Source: Balanoglossus misakiensis
Taxonomy: Eukaryota > Hemichordata
Direction: 5' to 3'
Length of the DNA stretch: 64,000 nucleotides
NCBI GenBank assembly: GCA_040954595.2
Contig: CM082581.2
Span: 12,462,001-12,526,000, forward strand
How positions within the stretch are numbered: the first letter of the stretch is position 1; each line of letters opens with the position of its first letter. The notes beneath the pieces were generated by a model, which saw nothing but the letters and a program-made list of their open reading frames with translations, ran no database searches and was not told the origin of the DNA. Of the stretch, positions 1 to 11,418 are shown one piece after another. The position numbers and the translations under genes are program-made.

Positions 1-3000
1 TTTTTCATTTTTTGATGATTTCATGAGCTATAACCCATGATTTTTTTCGAAAATCGACGAAATTTTGAGATTTCGCAAAGTCGAAATTTTTCATTTTTTG
101 ATGATTTCATGAGCTATAACCCATGATTTTTTTCAAAAATCGGCGAAATTTTGAGATTTCGCAAAGTCGAAAATTTTTCATTTTTTGATGATTTCATGAG
201 CTATAACCCATGATTTTTTTCAAAAATCGACGAAATTTTGAGATTTCGCAAAGTCGAAAATTTTTCATTTTTTGATGATTTCATGAGCTATAACCCATGA
301 TTTTTTTCAAAAATCGACGAAATTTTGAGATTTCGCAAAGTCGAAAATTTTTCATTTTTTGATGATTTCGTGAGCTATAACCAATGATTTTTTTCAAAAA
401 TCGACGAAATTTTGAGATTTCGCAAAGTCGAAAATTTTTCATTTTTTGATGATTTCATGAGCTATAACCCATGATTTTTTTCAAAAATCGACGAAATTTT
501 GAGATTTCGCAAAGTCGAAAATTTTTCATTTTTTGATGATTTCATGAGCTATAACCCATGATTTTTTTCAAAAATCGACGAAATTTTGAGATTTCGCAAA
601 GTCGAAAATTTTTCATTTTTTGATGATTTCATGAGCTATAACCCATGATTTTTTTCAAAAATCGACGAAATTTTGAGATTTCGCAAAGTCGAAAATTTTT
701 CATTTTTTGATGATTTCATGAGCTATAATCCGTGATTTTTTTCAAAAATCGACGAAATTTTGAGATTTCGCAAAGTCGAAAATTTTTCATTTTTTGATGA
801 TTTCATGAGCTATAACCCATGATTTTTTTCAAAAATCGGCGAAATTTTGAGATTTCGCAAAGTCGAAAATTTTTCATTTTTTGATGATTTCATGAGCTAT
901 AACGCATGATTTTTTTCAAAAATCGGCGAAATTTTGAGATTTCGCAAAGTCGAAATTTTTTCATTTTTTGATGATTTCATGAGCTATAACGCATGATTTT
1001 TTTCAAAAATCGGCGAAATTTTGAGATTTCGCAAAGTCGAAAAATTTTCATTTTTTGATGATTTCATGAGCTATAACCCATGATTTTTTTCAAAAATCGA
1101 CGAAATTTTGAGATTTCGCAAAGTCGAAAATTTTTCATTTTTTGATGATTTCATGAGCTATAACCCATGATTTTTTTCAAAAATCGACGAAATTTTGAGA
1201 TTTCGCAAAGTCGAAAATTTTTCATTTTTTGATGATTTCATGAGCTATAACCCATGATTTTTTTCCAAAATCGACGAAATTTTGAGATTTCGCAAAGTCG
1301 AAATTTTTTCATTTTTTGATGATTTCATGAGCTATAACGCATGATTTTTTTCAAAAATCGGCGAAATTTTGAGATTTCGCAAAGTCGAAAAATTTTCATT
1401 TTTTGATGATTTCATGAGCTATAACCCATGATTTTTTTCAAAAATCGACGAAATTTTGAGATTTCGCAAAGTCGAAAATTTTTCATTTTTTGATGATTTC
1501 ATGAGCTATAACCCGTGATTTTTTTCAAAAATCGACGAAATTTTGAGATTTCGCAAAGTCGAAAATTTTTCATTTTTTGATGATTTCATGAGCTATAACC
1601 CATGATTTTTTTCAAAAATCGGCGAAATTTTGAGATTTCGCAAAGTCGAAAATTTTTCATTTTTTGATGATTTCATGAGCTATAACGCATGATTTTTTTC
1701 AAAAATCGGCGAAATTTTGAGATTTCGCAAAGTCGAAATTTTTTCATTTTTTGATGATTTCATGAGCTATAACGCATGATTTTTTTCAAAAATCGGCGAA
1801 ATTTTGAGATTTCGCAAAGTCGAAAAATTTTCATTTTTTGATGATTTCATGAGCTATAACCCATGATTTTTTTCAAAAATCGACGAAATTTTGAGATTTC
1901 GCAAAGTCGAAAATTTTTCATTTTTTGATGATTTCATGAGCTATAACCCGTGATTTTTTTCAAAAATCGACGAAATTTTGAGATTTCGCAAAGTCGAAAA
2001 TTTTTCATTTTTTGATGATTTCATGAGCTATAACCCATGATTTTTTTCCAAAATCGACGAAATTTTGAGATTTCGCAAAGTCGAAATTTTTTCATTTTTT
2101 GATGATTTCATGAGCTATAACCCATGATTTTTTTCAAAAATCGGCGAAATTTTGAGATTTCGCAAAGTCGAAAATTTTTCATTTTTTGATGATTTCATGA
2201 GCTATAACCCATGATTTTTTTCAAAAATCGGCGAAATTTTGAGATTTCGCAAAGTCGAAAATTTTTCATTTTTTGATGATTTCATGAGCTATAACCCATG
2301 ATTTTTTTCAAAAATCGACGAAATTTTGAGATTTCGCAAAGTCGAAAATTTTTCATTTTTTGATGATTTCGTGAGCTATAACCCATGATTTTTTTCAAAA
2401 ATCGACGAAATTTTGAGATTTCGCAAAGTCGAAAATTTTTCATTTTTTGATGATCTCGTGAGCTATAACCCATGATTTTTTTCAAAAATCGACGAAATTT
2501 TGAGATTTCGCAAAGTCGAAAATTTTTCATTTTTTGATGATTTCGTGAGCTATAACCCATGATTTTTTTCAAAAATCGGCGAAATTTTGAGATTTCGCAA
2601 AGTCGAAAATTTTTCATTTTTTGATGATTTCATGTGCTATAACCCATGATTTTTTTCAAAAATCGACGAAATTTTGAGATTTCGCAAAGTCGAAAATTTT
2701 TCATTTTTTGATGATTTCATGAGCTATAACCCATGATTTTTTTCAAAAATCGACGAAATTTTGAGATTTCGCAAAGTCGAAAATTTTTCATTTTTTGTTG
2801 ATTTCATGAGCTATAACCCATGATTTTTTTCAAAAATCGACGAAATTTTGAGATTTCGCAAAGTCGAAAATTTTTCATTTTTTGATGATTTCATGAGCTA
2901 TAACCCATGATTTTTTTCAAAAATCGACGAAATTTTGAGATTTCGCAAAGTCGAAAATTTTTCATTTTTTGATGATTTCATGAGCTATAACCCATGATTT

Positions 3001-6000
3001 TTTTCAAAAATCGGCGAAATTTTGAGATTTCGCAAAGTCGAAAATTTTTCATTTTTTGATGATTTCATGAGCTATAACCCATGATTTTTTTCAAAAATCG
3101 GCGAAATTTTGAGATTTCGCAAAGTCGAAAATTTTTCATTTTTTGATGATTTCATGAGCTATAACCCATGATTTTTTTCAAAAATCGGCGAAATTTTGAG
3201 ATTTCGCAAAGTCGAAAATTTTTCATTTTTTGATGATTTCATGAGCTATAACCCATGATTTTTTTCAAAAATCGGCGAAATTTTGAGATTTCGCAAAGTC
3301 GAAAATTTTTCATTTTTTGATGATTTCATGAGCTATAACCCATGATTTTTTTCAAAAATCGGCGAAATTTTGAGATTTCGCAAAGTCGAAAATTTTTCAT
3401 TTTTTGATGATTTCATGAGCTATAACCCATGATTTTTTTCAAAAATCGGCGAAATTTTGAGATTTCGCAAAGTCGAAAATTTTTCATTTTTTGATGATTT
3501 CATGAGCTATAACCCATGATTTTTTTCAAAAATCGGCGAAATTTTGAGATTTCGCAAAGTCGAAAATTTTTCATTTTTTGATGATTTCATGAGCTATAAC
3601 CCATGATTTTTTTCAAAAATCGGCGAAATTTTGAGATTTCGCAAAGTCGAAAATTTTTCATTTTTTGATGATTTCATGAGCTATAACCCATGATTTTTTT
3701 CAAAAATCGGCGAAATTTTGAGATTTCGCAAAGTCGAAAATTTTTCATTTTTTGATGATTTCAAGAGCTATAACCCATGATTTTTTTCAAAAATCGACGA
3801 AATTTTGAGATTTCGCAAAGTCGAAAATTTTTCATTTTTTGATGATTTCATGAGCTATAACCCATGATTTTTTTCAAAAATCGACGAAATTTTGAGATTT
3901 CGCAAAGTCGAAAATTTTTCATTTTTTGATGATTTCATGAGCTATAACCCATGATTTTTTTCAAAAATCGGCGAAATTTTGAGATTTCGCAAAGTCGAAA
4001 ATTTTTCATTTTTTGATGATTTCATGAGCTATAACCCATGATTTTTTTCAAAAATCGGCGAAATTTTGAGATTTCGCAAAGTCGAAAATTTTTCATTTTT
4101 TGATGATTTCATGAGCTATAACCCATGATTTTTTTCAAAAATCGGCGAAATTTTGAGATTTCGCAAAGTCGAAAATTTTTCATTTTTTGATGATTTCATG
4201 AGCTATAACCCATGATTTTTTTCAAAAATCGGCGAAATTTTGAGATTTCGCAAAGTCGAAAATTTTTCATTTTTTGATGATTTCATGAGCTATAACCCAT
4301 GATTTTTTTCAAAAATCGGCGAAATTTTGAGATTTCGCAAAGTCGAAAAATTTTCATTTTTTGATGATTTCATGAGCTATAACCCATGATATTTTTCAAA
4401 AATCGGCGAAATTTCGAGATTTCGCAAAGTCGAAAATTTTTCATTTTTTGATGATTTCATGAGCTATAACCCATGATTTTTTTCAAAAATCGACGAAATT
4501 TTGAGATTTCGCAAAGTCGAAAAATTTTCATTTTTTGATGATTTCATGAGCTATAACCCATGATTTTTTTCAAAAATCGACGAAATTTTGAGATTTTGCA
4601 AAGTCGAAAATTTTTCAATTTTTGATGATTTCATGAGCTATAACCCATGATTTTTTTAAAAAATCGACGAAATTTTGAGATTTCGCAAAGTCGAAAATTT
4701 TTCATTTTTTGATGATTTCATGAGCTATAACCCATGATTTTTTTCAAAAATCGGCGAAATTTTGTGATTTCGCAAAGTCGAAAAATTTTCATTTTTTGAT
4801 GATTTCATGAGCTATAACCCATGATATTTTTCAAAAATCGGCGAAATTTTGAGATTTCGCAAAGTCGAAAAATTTTCATTTTTTGATGATTTCATGAGCT
4901 ATAACCCATGATTTTTTTAAAAAATCGACGAAATTTTGAGATTTCGCAAAGTCGAAAAATTTTCATTTTTTGATGATTTCATGAGCTATAACCCATGATT
5001 TTTTTAAAAAATCGACGAAATTTTGAGATTTCGCAAAGTCGAAAATTTTTCATTTTTTGATGATTTCATGAGCTATAACCCATGATTTTTTTCAAAAATC
5101 GGCGAAATTTTGAGATTTCGCAAAGTCGAAAAATTTTCATTTTTTGATGATTTCATGAGCTATAACCCATGATATTTTTCAAAAATCGGCGAAATTTTGA
5201 GATTTCGCAAAGTCGAAAAATTTTCATTTTTTGATGATTTCATGAGCTATAACCCATGATTTTTTTCAAAAATCGACGAAATTTTGAGATTTCGCAAAGT
5301 CGAAAATTTTTCATTTTTTGATGATTTCATGAGCTATAAACCATGATTTTTTTCAAAAATCGGCGAAATTTTGAGATTTCGCAAAGTCGAAAAATTTTCA
5401 TTTTTTGATGATTTCATGAGCTATAACCCATGATTTTTTTCAAAAATCGACGAAATTTTGAGATTTCGCAAAGTCGAAAATTTTTCATTTTTTGATGATT
5501 TCATGAGCTATAACCCATGATTTTTTTCAAAAATCGACGAAATTTTGAGATATCGCAAAGTCGAAATTTTTCATTTTTTGATGATTTCATGAGCTATAAC
5601 CCATGATTTTTTTCAAAAATCGACGAAATTTTGAGATTTCGCAAAGTCGAAAAATTTTCATTTTTTGATGATTTCATGAGCTATAACCCATGATTTTTTT
5701 CAAAAATCGGCGAAATTTTGAGATTTCGCAAAGTCGAAAATTTTTCATTTTTTGATGATTTCATGAGCTATAACCCATGATTTTTTTCAAAAATCGGCGA
5801 AATTTTGAGATTTCGCAAAGTCGAAAATTTTTCATTTTTTGATGATTTCATGAGCTATAACCCATGATTTTTTTCAAAAATCGGCGAAATTTTGAGATTT
5901 CGCAAAGTCCAAAAATTGTCATTTTTTGATGATTTCATGAGCTATAACCCATGATATTTTTCAAAAATCGGCGAAATTTTGAGATTTCGCAAAGTCGAAA

Positions 6001-9000
6001 ATTTTTCATTTTTTGATGATTTCATGAGCTATAACCCATGATTTTTTTCAAAAATCGACGAAATTTTGAGATATCGCAAAGTCGAAATTTTTCATTTTTT
6101 GATGATTTCATGAGCTATAACCCATGATTTTTTTCAAAAATCGACGAAATTTTGAGATTTCGCAAAGTCGAAAAATTTTCATTTTTTGATGATTTCATGA
6201 GCTATAACCCATGATTTTTTTCAAAAATCGGCGAAATTTTGAGATTTCGCAAAGTCGAAAATTTTTCATTTTTTGATGATTTCATGAGCTATAACCCATG
6301 ATTTTTTTCAAAAATCGGCGAAATTTTGAGATTTCGCAAAGTCGAAAATTTTTCATTTTTTGATGATTTCATGAGCTATAACCCATGATTTTTTTCAAAA
6401 ATCGGCGAAATTTTGAGATTTCGCAAAGTCCAAAAATTTTCATTTTTTGATGATTTCATGAGCTATAACCCATGATATTTTTCAAAAATCGGCGAAATTT
6501 TGAGATTTCGCAAAGTCGAAAAATTTTCATTTTTTGATGATTTCATGAGCTATAACCCATGATTTTTTTCAAAAATCGACGAAATTTTGAGATTTCGCAA
6601 AGTCGAAAAATTTTCATTTTTTGATGATTTCATGAGCTATAACCCATGATTTTTTTCAAAAATCGACGAAATTTTGAGATTTCGCAAAGTCGAAAATTTT
6701 TCATTTTTTGATGATTTCATGAGCTATAAACCATGATTTTTTTCAAAAATCGGCGAAATTTTGAGATTTCGCAAAGTCGAAAATTTTTCATTTTTTGATG
6801 ATTTCATGAGCTATAACCCATGATTTTTTTCAAAAATCGACGAAATTTTGAGATTTCGCAAAGTCGAAAATTTTTCATTTTTTGATGATTTCATGAGCTA
6901 TAACCCATGATTTTTTTCAAAAATCGACGAAATTTTGAGATTTCGCAAAGTCGAAAATTTTTCATTTTTTGATGATTTCATGAGCTATAACCCATGATTT
7001 TTTTCAAAAATCGACGAAATTTTGAGATATCGCAAAGTCGAAATTTTTCATTTTTTGATGATTTCATGAGCTATAACCCATGATTTTTTTCAAAAATCGA
7101 CGAAATTTTGAGATTTCGCAAAGTCGAAAATTTTTCATTTTTTGATGATTTCATGAGCTATAACCCATGATTTTTTTCAAAAATCGACGAAATTTTGAGA
7201 TTTCGCAAAGTCGAAAATTTTTCATTTTTTGATGATTTCATGAGCTATAAACCATGATTTTTTTCAAAAATCGGCGAAATTTTGAGATTTCGCAAAGTCG
7301 AAAATTTTTCATTTTTTGATGATTTCATGAGCTATAACCCATGATTTTTTTCAAAAATCGACGAAATTTTGAGATTTCGCAAAGTCGAAAATTTTTCATT
7401 TTTTGATGATTTCATGAGCTATAACCCATGATTTTTTTCAAAAATCGACGAAATTTTGAGATTTCGCAAAGTCGAAAATTTTTCATTTTTTGATGATTTC
7501 ATGAGCTATAACCCATGATTTTTTTCAAAAATCGACGAAATTTTGAGATATCGCAAAGTCGAAATTTTTCATTTTTTGATGATTTCATGAGCTATAACCC
7601 ATGATTTTTTTCAAAAATCGACGAAATTTTGAGATTTCGCAAAGTCGAAAAATTTTCATTTTTTGATGATTTCATGAGCTATAACCCATGATTTTTTTCA
7701 AAAATCGGCAAAATTTTGAGATTTCGCAAAGTCGAAAAATTTTCATTTTTTGATGATTTCATGAGCTATAACCCATGATTTTTTTCAAAAATCGGCGAAA
7801 TTTTGAGATTTCGCAAAGTCGAAAATTTTTCATTTTTTGATGATTTCATGAGCTATAACCCATGATTTTTTTCAAAAATCGGCGAAATTTTGAGATTTCG
7901 CAAAGTCGAAAATTTTTCATTTTTTGATGATTTCATGAGCTATAACCCATGATTTTTTTCAAAAATCGGCGAAATTTTGAGATTTCGCAAAGTCGAAAAT
8001 TTTTCATTTTTTGATGATTTCATGAGCTATAACCCATGATTTTTTTCAAAAATCGGCGAAATTTTGAGATTTCGCAAAGTCGAAAATTTTTCATTTTTTG
8101 ATGATTTCATGAGCTATAACCCATGATTTTTTTCAAAAATCGGCGAAATTTTGAGATTTCGCAAAGTCGAAAAATTTTCATTTTTTGATGATTTCATGAG
8201 CTATAACCCATGATATTTTTCAAAAATCGGCGAAATTTTGAGATTTCGCAAAGTCGAAAATTTTTCATTTTTTGATGATTTCATGAGCTATAACCCATGA
8301 TTTTTTTCAAAAATCGGCGAAATTTTGAGATTTCGCAAAGTCGAAAAATTTTCATTTTTTGATGATTTCATGAGCTATAACCCATGATTTTTTTCAAAAA
8401 TCGACGAAATTTTGAGATTTCGCAAAGTCGAAAATTTTTCATTTTTTGATCATTTCATGAGCTATAACCCATGATTTTTTTCAAAAATCGACGAAATTTT
8501 GAGATTTCGCAAAGTCGAAATTTTTCATTTTTTGATGATTTTATGAGCTATAACCCATGATTTTTTTCAAAAATCGGCGAAATTTTGAGATTTCGCAAAG
8601 TCGAAAATTTTTCATTTTTTGATGATTTCATGAGCTATAACCCATGATTTTTTTCAAAAATCGGCGAAATTTTGAGATTTCGCAAAGTCGAAAATTTTTC
8701 ATTTTTTGATGATTTCATGAGCTATAACCCATGATTTTTTTCAAAAATCGGCGAAATTTTGAGATTTCGCAAAGTCGAAAATTTTTCATTTTTTGATGAT
8801 TTCATGAGCTATAACCCATGATTTTTTTCAAAAATCGGCGAAATTTTGAGATTTCGCAAAGTCGAAAATTTTTCATTTTTTGATGATTTCATGAGCTATA
8901 ACCCATGATTTTTTTCAAAAATCGGCGAAATTTTGAGATTTCGCAAAGTCGAAAATTTTTCATTTTTTGATGATTTCATGAGCTATAACCCATGATTTTT

Positions 9001-10545
9001 TTCAAAAATCGGCGAAATTTTGAGATTTCGCAAAGTCGAAAATTTTTCATTTTTTGATGATTTCATGAGCTATAACCCATGATTTTTTTCAAAAATCGAC
9101 GAAATTTTGAGATTTCGCAAAGTCGAAAATTTTTCATTTTTTGATGATTTCATGAGCTATAACCCATGATTTTTTTCAAAAATCGGCGAAATTTTGAGAT
9201 TTCGCAAAGTCGAAAAATTTTCATTTTTTGATGATTTCATGAGCTATAACCCATGATTTTTTTCAAAAATCGACGAAATTTTGAGATTTCGCAAAGTCGA
9301 AAATTTTTCATTTTTTGATCATTTCATGAGCTATAACCCATGATTTTTTTCAAAAATCGACGAAATTTTGAGATTTCGCAAAGTCGAAATTTTTCATTTT
9401 TTGATGATTTTATGAGCTATAACCCATGATTTTTTTCAAAAATCGACGAAATTTTGAGATTTCGCAAAGTCGAAAAATTTTCATTTTTTGATGATTTCAT
9501 GAGCTATAACCCATGATTTTTTTCAAAAATCGGCGAAATTTTGAGATTTCGCAAAGTCGAAAAATTTTCATTTTTTGATGATTTCATGAGCTATAACCCA
9601 TGATTTTTTTCAAAAATCGACGAAATTTTGAGATTTCGCAAAGTCGAAAATTTTTCATTTTTTGATGATTTCATGAGCTATAACCCATGATTTTTTTCAA
9701 AAATCGGCGAAATTTTGAGATTTCGCAAAGTCGAAAATTTTTCATTTTTTGATGATTTCATGAGCTATAACCCATGATATTTTTCAAAAATCGGCGAAAT
9801 TTTGAGATTTCGCAAAGTCGAAAAATTTTCATTTTTTGATGATTTCATGAGCTATAACCCATGATTTTTTTCAAAAATCGACGAAATTTTGAGATTTCGC
9901 AAAGTCGAAATTTTTTCATTTTTTGATGATTTCATGAGCTATAACCCATGATTTTTTTCAAAAATCGGCGAAATTTTGAGATTTCGCAAAGTCGAAAAAT
10001 TTTCATTTTTTGATGATTTCATGAGCTATAACCCATGATTTTTTTCAAAAATCGACGAAATTTTGAGATTTCGCAAAGTCGAAAATTTTTCATTTTTTGA
10101 TGATTTCATGAGCTATAACCCATGATTTTTTTCAAAAATCGACGAAATTTTGAGATTTCGCAAAGTCGAAAATTTTTCATTTTTTGATGATTTCATGAGC
10201 TATAACCCATGATTTTTTTCAAAAATCGACGAAATTTTGAGATATCGCAAAGTCGAAATTTTTCATTTTTTGATGATTTCATGAGCTATAACCCATGATT
10301 TTTTTCAAAAATCGACGAAATTTTGAGATTTCGCAAAGTCGAAAAATTTTCATTTTTTGATGATTTCATGAGCTATAACCCATGATTTTTTTCAAAAATC
10401 GGCGAAATTTTGAGATTTCGCAAAGTCGAAAAATTTTCATTTTTTGATGATTTCATGAGCTATAACCCATGATTTTTTTCAAAAATCGACGAAATTTTGA
10501 GATTTCGCAAAGTCGAAAATTTTTCATTTTTTGATGATTTCATGA
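1..10545. repeat. 87-bp satellite array, about 121 monomers, open at left edge
   Basis: Head-to-tail copies of an AT-rich 87-bp unit containing the landmarks GAGCTATAACCCATGA and GAGATTTCGCAAAGTCGA. Occasional 86-bp copies have lost one base of the A/T run. Monomers are nearly identical and differ at a few recurrent sites: CGAC versus CGGC, AACCCATG versus AACGCATG or AACCCGTG, TTTCGC versus TATCGC, and the phase of the AAAATTTTT run. These variants recur at multiples of 87 bp, so multi-monomer blocks have been duplicated. The array begins before base 1, so its true length is unknown. I see no gene or transposon end inside it. Satellites of this kind are usual in pericentromeric or other heterochromatin, but nothing here fixes the chromosomal position. 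Confidence 0.98.
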
Positions 10546-10810
10546 GGTATAGCCCATGTTTTTTTTCGGAAATCCATCGTTTTTGATATTTCCATGAGCT
10601 ATAACCCATGAAAAACGTCGAAAAATGACAAAAACTCAAAGTTTCGCAATGTCGAGAATTCATCATTTTTGATATTTTCATGAGCTATAACCCAAGAAAA
10701 ACGTCCAAAAATGACAGAAACTCAAAATTTCGCAAAGTCGAGAATTCATCGTTTTTAACAATTTTCATGAGCTATAACCCATGAAAAACGTCCAAAAATG
10801 GCAAAAACTC
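10546..10810. repeat. Diverged edge monomers of the satellite
   Basis: About three degenerate units follow the homogeneous array. GAGCTATAACCCA recurs at about 10,597, 10,683 and 10,770, so the 86-87 bp period is kept. The intervening sequence has changed: GAAAAACGTC replaces the T7 run, and CAAAAACTCA and GTCGAGAATTCATC blocks appear. The last unit breaks off at about 10,810 into unique sequence. Homogeneous core with decayed flank is the expected pattern where unequal exchange no longer reaches. Confidence 0.9.
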
Positions 10811-11338
10811 ACAGGCACAAGTAGAAGTAATCATACAAAATAACGAATACAAATGTTCACGTTTATCTAAAAAATTTAATACGTACAAATTTGACCATGG
10901 GAATAAGACAGGCTCAAATACATGACTACTCGATGAGAAAAATGAATAACATACTAAAAAAAATAATTGAATAATAATAAGACAATAGAAAAGAAAATTT
11001 CTGACGACATGTAAGCTTATGTCTGAAGAAAAATCTCATGTAGGACAAGGTTATCAGCTACAGAGCGCAGAATCGGTTGGATGAACTTGATTCGTCAATA
11101 CTGACAGACATGTGACCACGTTCGCCGTAACCTATGCCCTAACACGCGTCATAGTTTAAGGTACTTAAAAGTGCCATTGCTCGAAAACAGTTTCAAATAA
11201 ATAAATTTGAAAATATAATACATTTCACAGGTATCGGTACAGAAAAAAAAGTCGCACCAACTAAAAAGTTTTCCTCACAAACCCTAAACCCTCCACTGCC
11301 CCCTGCAGTTCAAATCGGCATGTTTTTAAGTACCGATT
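10811..11338. other. Intergenic, no gene seen
   Basis: AT-rich unique sequence between the satellite edge and the poly(A) signal of the next gene. It holds short A runs and no open frame or repeat that I recognise. Confidence 0.6.
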
Positions 11339-11344
11339 TTTATT
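11339..11344 (-). terminator. Poly(A) signal of the secreted cystine-knot gene
   Basis: AATAAA on the minus strand, 75 bases beyond the stop codon of the minus-strand gene that ends at 11,419. This would give a short 3' UTR of about 100 bases. Confidence 0.5.
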
Positions 11345-11418
11345 TTCTGCCTCGAACCGTCCAGGAGTTGACTTTAAATAATTAATTACTCCATTAAATA
11401 AATTGAGAGCGGTCCCGT

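Noticed and set aside
1-10545. CRISPR-like array of direct repeats
   Set aside because: Units are contiguous with no unique spacers, 87 bp long and in a eukaryotic genome. This is a satellite.
10460-10681. Open frame at the satellite edge
   Set aside because: It is the satellite frame continued into decayed monomers, with no family resemblance.
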